Origin: Batkoa obscura
Taxonomy: Eukaryota > Entomophthoromycota > Entomophthoromycetes > Entomophthorales > Batkoaceae
DNA: 64,000 bases
Assembly (NCBI GenBank): GCA_030770535.1
Contig: JASVEC010000028.1
Location: 558,001-622,000, forward strand
Direction of reading: 5' to 3'
A program made the position numbers and the translations under genes. This document shows, one piece after another, positions 10,084 to 20,668 of this stretch (positions are counted from its first letter, which is position 1; each line of letters starts with the position of its first letter). Under the pieces are notes generated by a model, which worked only from the letters and a program-made list of their open reading frames with translations, was not told where the DNA came from and did not search any database.

Positions 10084-10694
10084 CTTTCCATAAACTTCCT
10101 AATAACTTTACACAAAAATCAGTACATAGTATTTTTTGTAACGGTAAATTTGTTATTTAGTTAAAAACAAAAATCATTTTCTAATAAAAATCATTTACTA
10201 TTGCAATCTGTGCCCTTACCGCACTAAACTTGCCCCTAACTGTAAAGAAATATATGAAAAGATCAATATAATCTAATAAGTAAACAGTTTAATATACTAT
10301 ATATAACATTTTAATATAGCCAATGCTCTTCTTAATACTAGAAAGCATTTATAAACCAATATGTTGGCTTACCCTTTATTATACTAAATAAAATACCCAT
10401 ATTTCATTACCTTAGTAATAGTTTTACCACTAAATTTAATAATGTTTTTGAGGTAGGAACTAACTTGATTTTTTAACAAAATATAATGTAGAGTTCATAT
10501 TATTATACCAAAAGCAAAATTTTGACAAAATTTGTGTTAAAATACTGAGTTTTAAAAATAGGCTAATGCATTATGAAAATAATAACCTAAAATTTAACTT
10601 TTTAAAGTAATTTTTTTTTCATTGCTTAACTGAAAATACTGTGGCACTTGACTGTTATAAAATAATGCTATTAATCGAAGTTCTACGAAATGAT
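10084..10694. other. Intergenic DNA between MITE copies 6 and 7
   Basis: AT-rich; no frame, RNA gene or further repeat recognised. Confidence 0.4.
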
Positions 10695-10698
10695 ATTT

Positions 10699-10797
10699 GG
10701 GGATCTTTTTTTTGGTTTCATTATTTTTTGCATTTTTTAAGCGCTATTTGAGCGGAAAGATTGTTAGTAAAATTCTTAAACACAAAAACACATCCCC
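10699..10797 (-). repeat. MITE copy 7 (99 bp)
   Basis: Reverse orientation, close to consensus. Perfect ATTT duplication at 10695-10698 and 10798-10801. It lies about 240 bases upstream of the secreted-protein gene at 11041. Confidence 0.9.
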
Positions 10798-10951
10798 ATT
10801 TAAGGCTTTCAGTTACTACTTAATCTAGAATCAAGCACAAGAGTATTTTTATTAGGAACCATTTATTCTAATAAGGAATTGAAATTTCTATTATAAGCTA
10901 ATACAATGTTTATAACTTTCCTTACTTGCTTTTTAACTTATATCTATTTTT

Positions 10952-10987
10952 ATCAACATGTTGATGTAGATTCATGTAGTATAAATA
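10952..10987 (+). promoter_or_regulatory. 14-bp palindrome and TATA box of secreted-protein gene 2
   Basis: ATCAACATGTTGAT (10952-10965) is a perfect palindrome, the shape expected of a dimeric-factor site. TATAAATA (10980-10987) follows 14 bases later, 53 bases before the ATG at 11041. The other two secreted-protein genes have the TATA box but not this palindrome. Confidence 0.4.
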
Positions 10988-11040
10988 CCTCGCTTTATCA
11001 TGCTATATATGTATTCAATTTCTAGTACATTATAATTAAT

Positions 11041-11619
11041 ATGCGTTCCATTTTATTATACTCTGCTTTCTCTATTGCAGCTTTAAATGCTGTCAGTATT
11101 ACTCCAATTAGAGCTATCCTCGGTGATGAAGATGCCTTGTTGACTCTTTGCGTTGGTAATTTAGCAGCAGCTAAAGTACCAGGTAGCCATGAAATTGCTG
11201 ATTTGAAAGTTGATTTAAGAGAAGATAAAAAACTACACTGCGGGCCTAGCGATACCCCAGCATCCAAGTCCTTATTAGATTTGTTATTATTAGGTAAAGA
11301 CCCTTGCTCTCGTTTCAAAGTACTAAGTGCAAATTCTTCTAAATATGGAAAGGGTATTGGCGCCATCGATATTGTACTTAATACTATTCAACCACATTGT
11401 AAAGATCAAGTTCCTAAACCAAATAGTGTTCCAAAAGCCAATTCTCCACCAGGAGTAGTTACTCCAAAGCCTGTCGATACAAAGCCAGCTCATCCAAGAC
11501 CACATAAAGGTGGTGATAAAAATTATCATAACAATAACGATGGTAATTACGATAATGATGGCGATTATGATAATGACTACGATAATGGTTATAATAGCCA
11601 TCATCATCGTTATTACTAA
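11041..11619 (+). CDS. Small secreted four-cysteine protein, paralogue 2 (long Asn/Asp/Tyr tail)
   Basis: Single-exon, 192-residue relative of the proteins at 8441 and 14050. The signal peptide and first ~48 residues are identical or nearly so at the DNA level, including synonymous sites. Similarity then falls, with changes scattered through residues 51-118. The four cysteines keep their places at 37, 67, 89 and 120. After a Pro/Lys-rich linker this copy alone carries a 35-residue tail of Asn, Asp, Gly and Tyr ending in HHHRYY, a composition suited to metal binding, hydration or tyrosine cross-linking (inference). It lies between its two paralogues, all three on the plus strand at about 2.6-3 kb spacing. 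The function is unknown. Confidence 0.8.
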   Translation: MRSILLYSAFSIAALNAVSITPIRAILGDEDALLTLCVGNLAAAKVPGSHEIADLKVDLREDKKLHCGPSDTPASKSLLDLLLLGKDPCSRFKVLSANSSKYGKGIGAIDIVLNTIQPHCKDQVPKPNSVPKANSPPGVVTPKPVDTKPAHPRPHKGGDKNYHNNNDGNYDNDGDYDNDYDNGYNSHHHRYY

Positions 11620-11639
11620 TACACATTGTTTACAGCTAG

Positions 11640-13290
11640 CTTTTATTATCAACTCATTAAACTATGCATCAATCATATATTAGTTAGTGCTTTATTTTTA
11701 TTGGTATGTTTATTATTTTGTTATTTTATTATGACTTGATTAATTTCTACATTTGTTTGCTTGGGCTAAAATAAGCTATTTATACTATTTGTGAACTACT
11801 TTAAAGTTTATTGAAAAAACAGAGTAACAAACTCTAAAACTAAGATATTTATCTCTTATTTTTCTTAGCACTTTACCTGTTTTAAATAAACCAAATCTTT
11901 GTCGTTCACTCGATCTTCTTCGCCTCCACTATTTTACTTCTTGTCCCTCGGCTCCCTCTTTTTGAACACATATAGATAAAGCCTTTGAGCTTCATTTGGT
12001 TACCCACTTACCTATTATTAGTTTCCTTACCTTTCTTTCTAATACTTCTCCCTCTTCTAACCCAATCGCACTCTCTATTCAATGGGAAACCTTGTAGAGA
12101 TTCGGAACGAAATGGGTTACATTTTGTCTCTCTCAACTTAAAAAAGACAGGCAAGTTTGGACTTTCTTCCAACGCTTCTATAGGGCCCCTCATCAATGTT
12201 CCTGCTGCTAGCATTTATCTTTTTATTTTAGCAATAAAACACCTGGTGCTATGGTATCTCAAGAAAAAAATATTAAACCAAATCTTCCATACAAATGAGT
12301 AATCAAAAAAATCGAAAACCAAAACACTTCTAATTGTTGAAATAAAACGCTTAATGTCATTACATCTTTTAAGTTTTTCCAAAAAATCTTGAAGCTGACG
12401 AACTTATAAGTCCTATAATCTTGAAAATAAAAAACTTTAAATGATAAACTCGATAATAAAGGATTGAAAGCTAAAGGGAAGTGTAACAAGGAAAGGGAAA
12501 CCAAGTTATTGACGGATAACTATTCACTTCCAAGTGTACCAATTCTAAAGCTTTCACAAAACTACAAAGAGTCAATAAATTCTCTTCTTCCATACAAATT
12601 CTATTGCCGGAATGATCTAAGCTCCTTTGCAATAATTTTAAATATCTCTACTATCGAACACAGTATAGACTAAAAATCTTAAATCAACCGCAAGTAGTAA
12701 ACTGGTCCGCTTTATCAAAAGTTTTATATAGTTCTCGTTGCTTTTAATCTCTTATCTACCGTTCACTTTCACTTTCTGCTCTTTTACTTTTTAAAATAAT
12801 CCAAACCTCCTACTGGATTGGTAATCAAAAAATGTGTACCCATTTTAGATTTGAGCAAGCTAGACTTAATTACTTAAAGTTTGAATATGTAAAAAAATGC
12901 CCAGACATAAAACAATATATTAGAAGTGTTAGGGAGGGGCGTATAATTATCAAACAGTAGCTTTGTGTATGTAGAGCGAATTTCCCAGAGCCTTGGTGCT
13001 ATAATAAAGACTTGAGGCAGGGATAAAACCGAAACAAAAGCCATTAGAAGCTGATTATATTCATACGAGGGGCTATCGGAGGTAAAATTGAGATGGCTGA
13101 TACATCATATTATCAGATTGCATCTTTTATGGATCTTTAAGCAAGAGCTAAAACGATGGCCAACTCTCTTCCCATCTCTTCACAGAAGAGCCATTTTATA
13201 TGAAAGTAAGGGATATAGCGAGTAAGACTAATTCTGGTTTTAAATACATTGAAGTTAAATCTTTACAGAAAGAAATATGATTCTTTCAAG
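11640..13290. other. Decayed-coding interval, origin unclear
   Basis: Part of this interval (about 11860-12230 and 12900-13260) has higher GC and a protein-like texture on either strand. The minus-strand frame 12008-12214 is the longest. No frame extends far and none matches a family I know. Debris of a transposed element or dead gene is the simplest reading; weak resemblance to retroelement sequence near 12.9 kb is not strong enough to name one. Confidence 0.3.
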
Positions 13291-13294
13291 ATTT

Positions 13295-13393
13295 GGGGAT
13301 GTATTTTCTTGTTTAAGGATTTTACTAACAATCTTTCCACTCAAATAGGACTTAAAAGACAGAAAAAGTAATGAAACCAAAAAAAATGTCCCC
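13295..13393 (+). repeat. MITE copy 8 (99 bp)
   Basis: Forward orientation with several core changes. Perfect ATTT duplication at 13291-13294 and 13394-13397. Confidence 0.88.
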
Positions 13394-13397
13394 ATTT

Positions 13398-13959
13398 TAA
13401 ATAAAAATAAATATGTATGATTATGTTTACAATTCCCCTTTTTGTTATTTAACTAAGATCGATTTTTTTGCTAATTTTAAGTTAAACGAATTTAGCAAGC
13501 AAAGTTTAATGTAACAAAATCTAATATTTGGTTTCGAGTTGTCATTGTACCTTACTTAGAAATAATAGCTACTATAAAGAGAATTAAACAATGTTATTAT
13601 AAACAAAAGGATAGTGTGGGTTGATTACCTAATTGATAGTGCATAGGTCCTTTTCTACCTGAATTTTATTCATTCTCAATAAATTTCAAATTTCAAACTT
13701 CAGTTGGAAGCATTGTTAACTTAAATTGGTTCAATTTAACCAAACTCAATTGCCAATAAATTAAATTTTAACTTTTAAAGTTAAATAAATTTTTGTTTAA
13801 TGATATGGATTTTATTGTCAAACTAGAGGAACTTAAAAAGTTGCTTGATTAAAAATTATATTGTTTGTATAGGTGAAGGTTTTATTTACAACAATATGTC
13901 GGTTTGGATGGAAATTAAGCTCTATTCATTTTTAGCTAAACACTAGGTGTAAAAGAAGT
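13398..13959. other. Upstream region of secreted-protein gene 3
   Basis: AT-rich, no frame or repeat recognised. By eye it does not align with the region upstream of the near-identical gene at 8441. Confidence 0.45.
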
Positions 13960-13968
13960 ATATAAACG
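13960..13968 (+). promoter_or_regulatory. Putative TATA box of secreted-protein gene 3
   Basis: TATATAAAC lies 82 bases before the ATG and matches the TATATAAAG of paralogue 1 in form. Confidence 0.45.
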
Positions 13969-14049
13969 CAGTTCTAATAACTAACTATTAAATCAAAATA
14001 CTATCATTAATACTACTTTATACAGCCTTATACAACTAATCAAACAGTA

Positions 14050-14526
14050 ATGCGTTCCGTTTTATTATACTCTGCTTTCTCTATTGCAGCTTTAAATGCT
14101 GTCAGTATTACTCCAATTAGAGCTATCCTCGGTGATGAAGATGCCTTGTTGACTCTTTGCGTTGGTAATTTAGCAGCAGCTAAAGTACCAGGTAGTCATA
14201 ATATTGCTGATTTGAAAGTTGATTTAAAAGGTGATAAAAAAGTACATTGTGGACCTAACAATACCCCAGCATCCAAATCATTATTAGATTTGTTATTATT
14301 AGGTGAGGATTCTTGTTCTCATCTTAAGTTACTTAATACTGTCACTTCTCAGTATGGCGAAGGCATTGGTGGAATTGATATCGTATTAAATACTATTCAA
14401 CCACATTGTAAAAATCATACTCCTAAACCAAACGGTGAGACAAAAACTGATCCTATTCCTCCAGTTATCCCAAAACCAGTTGATCCAAAGCCACCTAAGG
14501 ACGATGATAACAATCACTACAATTAA
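14050..14526 (+). CDS. Small secreted four-cysteine protein, paralogue 3
   Basis: Single-exon, 158-residue protein almost identical to paralogue 1: they differ at a few codons of the signal peptide (MRSVLL against MRFFLL) and in the last five or six residues (DDNNHYN against DDGRRNYD). About 450 bases of coding DNA between these points match, while the sequences before the ATG and after the stop do not. Cysteines are at 37, 67, 89 and 120, followed by the Pro/Lys-rich tail. This pattern points to gene conversion, or to a duplication limited to the reading frame, rather than a segmental copy. Predicted secreted; function unknown. Confidence 0.8.
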   Translation: MRSVLLYSAFSIAALNAVSITPIRAILGDEDALLTLCVGNLAAAKVPGSHNIADLKVDLKGDKKVHCGPNNTPASKSLLDLLLLGEDSCSHLKLLNTVTSQYGEGIGGIDIVLNTIQPHCKNHTPKPNGETKTDPIPPVIPKPVDPKPPKDDDNNHYN

Positions 14527-14997
14527 TCTTATTCATTTGAATGTCTTTTAGATCATTCTATACCATCTGAAATAAATACACTATAATATAACATATTACT
14601 CTGTTGACTATTTTAAATCCTTTGTTTACATAAATTATTTTATAGTTTTTAATTTTATTTCAAATAGTCTGATTTAAAAGCAGCATTGACTATTATTTGC
14701 TTATGAAAGAAATTTCTTAAACAAAGTAATGTTTATCAAATATAGAAATAAAACATTAATCTTGTTTCTAAAGGATTGATAAGAGCTTAATAACACATAT
14801 TTAAAATATCAGTACTTTGTGCCAGAATTGATTAATATAATAATTAAGTTTATAATGGCTTAAAAATATGACCAAAATAAAATATATAATGAAACATTCT
14901 AAAAGCTTGATATCATATATATCTTGTATATTAAAATCTTTGGGTTTATTTCGATGAGATCGTAACTTTTTCGAACTGTTTTTAACATTATTTAGGT

Positions 14998-15034
14998 TTT
15001 AATTTAATTTAATTTAATTTAATTTAATTTAATT
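14998..15034. repeat. (AATTT)n microsatellite
   Basis: About seven uninterrupted AATTT units. No gene overlaps it. Confidence 0.9.
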
Positions 15035-15374
15035 AGTTTTTATAAAATGCTTGATAACTTTTATAACTCTCTTTGAGTTATGATTTTTAGGTTGTGTTTT
15101 GAAAAGTTCCTCTTAGCTTTTTTGGTACAATTTAGGGATTATTTTTATATGGTATTATTTTGGTTATTGGTGCATTTCAATATACGCGCTATGTATTTTA
15201 AACCGTATTGAGCATATCATATTATAGAAATAAAATCTTAAATATAATAATAGATAATCGTATTTAAAAATAGACTATATATATCATATTACTTATCAAA
15301 TAGGTACTCACAAATTAGTGTATAAAGAGTACCATGTCCGATACTTACTATTGTCAAGTCTCAATTTCAATTCA

Positions 15375-15788
15375 ATGCTTCAAAAATTATTTTATTTTAT
15401 CGCTACTACATTTTTACTTTCGCCTACTCTAGCTACTGAATAGTTTCATAAATGTTATAGCCTTGAAGCTCCTTGTGATGTGAAAGGAGCAATCAATCGA
15501 ACTAAAGACTTTTTTACTTGTAAATGTACCTCTTATTACTAAAATAAGGCAATTGAAACTTCATGCAAAGCCGCCGCTGGTAGAAAATCTAACATTTGTC
15601 AATCAAATCGTGTATACTTTAAAGATAAAGCAGTTAGTGCTATCATTAAACATTGTGAACCAGAGCTTGCTAAAATTGATACTTATGTTGGTAATGCTGC
15701 TCCAGATCATAGCTCCTTTCAATTCAGCTGTGATCTCGATGAAAACAAAGCTAAAGTATGTCATGGATATAAATTCGTTAATACATAA
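15375..15788 (+). pseudogene. Broken gene for a cysteine-rich secreted protein
   Basis: An otherwise continuous frame of about 137 codons starts with a convincing signal peptide (MLQKLFYFIATTFLLSPTLA) and carries nine cysteines. A TATA-like TATAAAG lies about 50 bases upstream. It is interrupted at about two places, so it looks like a recently lost gene. It shares no clear similarity with the four-cysteine trio beyond being small, secreted and nearby. The role of the ancestor is unknown. Confidence 0.5.
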
Positions 15789-17111
15789 TCTACCAGCGAT
15801 TGAACAAATGACCCTTGATGTCATACCTAGTTGTCTCACTATACTATAAACAATAAATATTATTGTTATTATTTTCTTTGGTATTTATAACTGTTTTTTT
15901 TATTCCAATAGTTTCCTTATTTTTTAATTTATTTAATGTTTAACAACTCCTTCAAGTTGCATATTTACATACTTTTAAAATGTTATAGTTGTAGCTTTGG
16001 GATTAAATGCATATACAACTATGTTAAATTAATTGCATTGATCTATGTAGAGTCTAAACCAAATGAGGTTCTATTGAATTGTATATTAAATTTAGAATTT
16101 TATCATACTTGATTAGTCCCTCAACATTGACACTTTCAATAATTACAATAAGCATTCACATCTTATTTAAAATTTCATAAATAGATCGCTACTCTTGAAA
16201 TCAATTCATCAAACTGAAGACGTTTTGAATTTTTGCAGTCTTGAATTTAAGATCATATAAAGATGTTATATTCGCTATTGTTTTCTAAAAATTATAAAAA
16301 GCTTACTGTATTTCTATTAAGTCATTTATAATCACAGTTTTCGTTGTTACCTTATTTTAAGAAAACTTACTTAGTTTTAAAGAAGACAAACTTTTGTTAG
16401 TATTGATAATGAATAAATTAAAAAAAGTTTAAAAAGTTCCAAAAAAAAAGCAAAAACAAAAAAAGCAAAAGGATTAGAATATATCATGCTAATATCATAT
16501 AACTTACATAAATAAATAGTCTAAATTTCAATTACGAAAAAAGAAGGTTTCTTTAAAATACCATAAATTAAGGTCTGTGGCACTCAAATAAAAATCAAGG
16601 CCAAATTTATTCAGGAATTCAAATAGTGTAATGATTGAATGTTATAGTATGAAAAAACCAATTTTAAAGTTAATAGTGAGTAATATGCTAGCTGATACCC
16701 TGTACGTTTTTTTATAAAAAGTTGTATAAGTTTATTAACAAATTAATTTCTTTAAATTGTATAAGAGTTTAATGATTATTGAACATACTAAAAACTCTTA
16801 AACCGTTTATTGCGATACCTATGTTTAATCTTACATTTTATTACTTATATAATTATAACCTTGAATTCTCTTTATGAAATATACCTTTTTGATACTTTAT
16901 AAATTCAAGTCTTAACATGTTTAATATTGATAGTTATAGTATAAATCTTCTATCTATATTCATCGCTCATAAACAAAGTAATGCTGTAGATACCATGCTT
17001 AAAATTTTATAATAACAAATAAAAAAGAATACCAACAAACAATTCAATTCGTATAAAAAATGACAGTATGATATAAATTTAATGAGCCTTAATTTAATAA
17101 AAACAATAAAT
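15789..17111. other. Intergenic DNA
   Basis: AT-rich, with no supported gene, RNA or repeat. It includes a purine-rich A-run near 16430-16470. It separates the broken secreted gene from the 3' end of the proteasome gene. Confidence 0.5.
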
Positions 17112-18127
17112 TTAAGCACCATAACCTCGAATATTCTCAGCAAATGCCCATTCTGTTTCTAAAGAATAAGGTTCTGAAATGGTAACTCCTTCTTCAGTAA
17201 CTTTGGATAATTGAATCTAAAGATAACTTAATATTTAAATTTCATAAAGTATCTTAATTTTACCTTGTTGATTGAACGTGCATCTCTATAATATAATACT
17301 CTCATACTCTTTTCTAATACTTGCTTAGCTTCGTCCTCACTTAATTCACCATTCGAGTTTTCATAAGCTTCTCTTAAAATAGGCTGTGCTAAATAAGCAC
17401 CAAAACCAGTAGCAACAGTAGGTGCCTGATGGTGGTTACCTTTTAAATCAACTGCTCCTAAAAATCTATTTATTTTTTAATTCGATTTTACTCTTAAATT
17501 CGTTCTAATTATTTTTACCCTTCGCCTTTAACAACACCAGCAATAACAAAATGATTCCATAATGGGTTCATTTTAGTACGACGATTGTACATTAAATTGC
17601 ACATATATTCAAAAATGTTCTTGCTAGTTAATGAATGTCCATCATCTTGAATTGCATCTTCGACACTAAATTTAGTTATTAGTCCAGCCTTTTTTTTAAA
17701 ACTATAAAAACACACCTAATCTTTTTTAATATATGTTGTACAGCTTGATAATCTGAAATATCTCCACTAGCTCCCAATAAAGTAGTTTTGTTTACTTTAT
17801 GTAAACGCTGTACATCCTTATATCTTGCCAATGAACCATAAGAAGCTAAATTTTAATAAATATACCGCCTTTTTATTTATTCATCAAATATTTACCTAAA
17901 CAATCTGCAGCTAACATAACTCCATCTTTATATTTAATACCAATAACGGAAGTACCAGTAACAATAGGCTGTCTAGTTAAAAAATAATCATTAACAAGAA
18001 TTCATTTAGTATTATTTTCTAGGCCTTACTGAGTGTGTGTAACTGGAGAATGGCCATAACTTGTTTCTGGGTTATAACTTGGCTTAATGGAGGTAAGATA
18101 ACTATCGTAACTTGGTTCACTATTCAT
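17112..18127 (-). CDS. PRE4: 20S proteasome subunit beta7 (Pre4/PSMB4)
   Basis: Non-catalytic beta subunit of the 20S core, placed in the inner ring. Six exons splice to about 250 residues. The order of motifs follows PSMB4: [11 protein letters not shown], then [26 protein letters not shown], a DDGHS block, [43 protein letters not shown], and [11 protein letters not shown] near the C-terminus. Introns are about 50-75 nt. One acceptor must be AAATAG so that the Phe-Leu of GFLG is kept in frame. Start chosen at [11 protein letters not shown], the first ATG. The gene stands between gene-poor DNA and the MedA-like gene, which is on the same strand. Confidence 0.92.
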
Positions 18128-18457
18128 TGTGTAATATAAAAATAAACTTTTACAGTTAAAAAATTAGTATATTGCTGCTTTACGTCATCCAAGCTTGGTT
18201 CTATTGCGTTTTTTCAATATTCGCAATTTTCAAGTTTCCTTTTTGAGCGGAATCATTTTTATGTATTAGGTTGGTTTTATTTTAATGAAATTAAGCATTG
18301 CTTTTAAAGTATTAAAACGATATCAGGTATTATTAATGTATGCTATCATTGTATACTAAAATTAGTATATTATTTTAAACAATAAAATAGAATGTAAATA
18401 AAATGTTATAAAAATTCACAAAAAAGTTTATTAATTAAAGAGAAGGCAAACCAAATC
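18128..18457. other. Promoter region of PRE4 and 3' flank of the MedA-like gene
   Basis: 330 bases between two minus-strand genes. It holds the PRE4 upstream sequence. A short TTTTTGAGCGGAA stretch near 18240 recalls the MITE core but has no termini. Confidence 0.4.
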
Positions 18458-20668
18458 TTATTCACCTAAAGGCCTAAGATTGACCATCAAAGTAGAAGAT
18501 CTAGAAGCGGTATGTTTACCAACCACTTTTTTTAAAGCATCAGTAATGGAATTGATGGGGAAGATTTTTATCCCCTTTTCAATATTTCTGGGCTTAGGGT
18601 TAGGGAAAGCCATTATTTTGCGAAATAAAGTTTGATAATCCTTGGTATTCCTAGAAATCGTTATTGGTGTAAAAAGTTCCAAATTCCTACGAATTCGATT
18701 TTTTTCTTCTAAGGTAAAAATCACTTGTAATAAGAATTCTAATAGATTCACTAAATCTACTGATGTTACAAAATGTGACTCTTTATCATCACTAGAAATA
18801 ATAGATATTACGCTATGTTCAAAAGGAAAGAATAAAGTGTCTTGTTCCTTATCTTTGTATTGTTTTGATTCAATCATGTACTCTTCTTGAGAAATTACTT
18901 CAAAAGAACAATATAACGTATTTTCACTATGTCTTCGATTGAATTTTATCAACCTACGTCCAAAATCAGTTTCATCTTTAGTCCTAATTCAATTTATAAA
19001 TAAAAGCTTGTAATAATTTATAATAATTTTAACTTACCAATTTTCAACAAATTGTTTAACATCGGACTCAAAGATCAACTCAGCCCGATTCAATACACCA
19101 TGAAATGAAGCAGTATTAAAAGTGATTTTCTTATCATCATTTGGGCTTGTTGGATCATTCATCTTTTTACTAAATATTTTCTTATTCAATTTCAACTCAA
19201 GTTTTTGTTCTCCTTTTTTCCTTTTATTAGGTGGCTCTGAAGAATCTTCCTTTACGTTCAACTTTGGCTTTAATTTACTTCCATTACCCATAGGAATTAA
19301 TTTCTTTTCCCTAGGTTTATTACTTTCGCTAGGTGGAGACAAAGTACTAGGAGTTGAGTTTGGCTCTGAGGTAGTACTCAGTTGATTTTCACATGAAGTA
19401 GTTTCCACCAATCCAGGAGATCTTTTAGCTTGATTACTTTTATAGTGTGTCTTTGCTAATGTCATATTCATTCCACTAATTTGGTTAACGCTATCTTCTG
19501 GAGACCTGCTATTATTAATATCTTTGCTCTTACTTTTTCTTCTTTTTATTTCTTTTAGATTAATAGATCTATTAATTATTTTTTCTTGTGGTGTTGTTCT
19601 CATTTCATTTACTCCATTCATTGATGTTGATTCTGCATATTTGGCATGCATTTTTTGTTCACTTTGTACTAAATCAAATACATTGTTATCGAACAACCTA
19701 TCTTTATAATAAAGCAACATACTATCATTATTAACCAAACTTAATCCGCTTATAGTAGTACCAATATTATTGGCATTAATATTTGAATTGTTTATAGTAG
19801 TAAATAAGGTAGGATCAAATCCACTATTACTAAACGCAGGGCTTAAGAAAGGGTCATAAAGGGATTGACTTGCTAACATTTCTTTTTCACTTTGACTTGG
19901 ATAATAGTTAGTAGATTCTAAACTACTCCTTAAATGGTTCATGTATGTTCCCATTCGTAGTCTAGGCTGGGGAGGATTAGCAGAGTGCAAATCATATGTC
20001 ATTGGAAGAATTTGATTATAATTATTATAGCCAAATAACGGTTGATATGTTTGGTATAAATCATTTCTTGGTTGATGGTCCATTTTATAATCATAGCTCG
20101 TAGTGTTTATAATTAAATTTTCATGAGCTATATTTACAGCGTCATTATTAGTACTCATTGTTAGATTATTATTCGTGAAATTATTAGCTACATCAAAAAA
20201 TTTCTCATTAGTATTCATCATGCTTATACTATCAGTAGTAACCTCGGTGCTAATATTAACGCTAGATTCATTGGTCACTATACAAGTATCTGCATTGTTA
20301 CTATTGGTCGGTATACTTGGGTTAATACTAGTGGTATAAACAAAATCCCCAAAGCACCAGTTTCGGATTGGAATTTCCATATTTCCTTCGAAAGTCACCG
20401 AAACTACGTAAAGGGGAGCTTTATTATCAAACCAACCAATTTCTTCCATCTTTGGTAAAATAGCACTCAACTGTATATAACCCCTTGCCGATAACCATTG
20501 TACAGTATCTAATAACTTCATTCCAATAGCTAACTTTAAATTTAAATTCATTAATTCTGGACATTTTTCTAATTGTGCTGTTATCCTTTCTCCTGGCTCA
20601 CCAAGGCGAGGAAAATATTCAAAAACTCTTACGGGTAAAGTTTGAAATCCAAAAGAGTGCATCAACAT
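18458..20668 (-). CDS. medA: Medusa (MedA/Acr1/Ren1)-family developmental regulator
   Basis: Fungal nuclear regulator; in ascomycetes MedA homologues control conidiophore development and adhesion. Two exons, 20668-19038 and 18983-18458, join in the Trp codon of ENWTKDE and give about 718 residues. Residues 8-110 resemble the family's N-terminal IPT-like region (FEYFPRLGEPGERITA, then GWFDNKAPLYVV). The C-terminal block matches the conserved DUF7082 domain: FVTSVDLVNLLEFL, EEKNRIRRNLE and MAFPNPKPRNIEKGIKIFP. Between them lies a long Asn/Ser-rich, presumably disordered region with basic clusters (IKRRKSKSKD, PPNKRKKGEQ) that could be nuclear localisation signals. The two ends place it in the family; its role in this organism is inferred. 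A further upstream exon cannot be ruled out. Confidence 0.72.

Noticed and set aside
11022-11366. 114-codon minus-strand frame over secreted paralogue 2
   Set aside because: It is the mirror of a signal-peptide-bearing plus-strand gene conserved in three copies, and its own product has no sensible features.
15375-15788. Stop-codon reassignment as explanation for the interrupted secreted gene
   Set aside because: All other genes in the window end at ordinary stops and none needs a stop to be read through, so a dead gene is the simpler reading.
18225-18265. Possible fifteenth MITE copy
   Set aside because: Only TTTTTGAGCGGAA resembles the core. Termini, T-runs and target duplication are missing.
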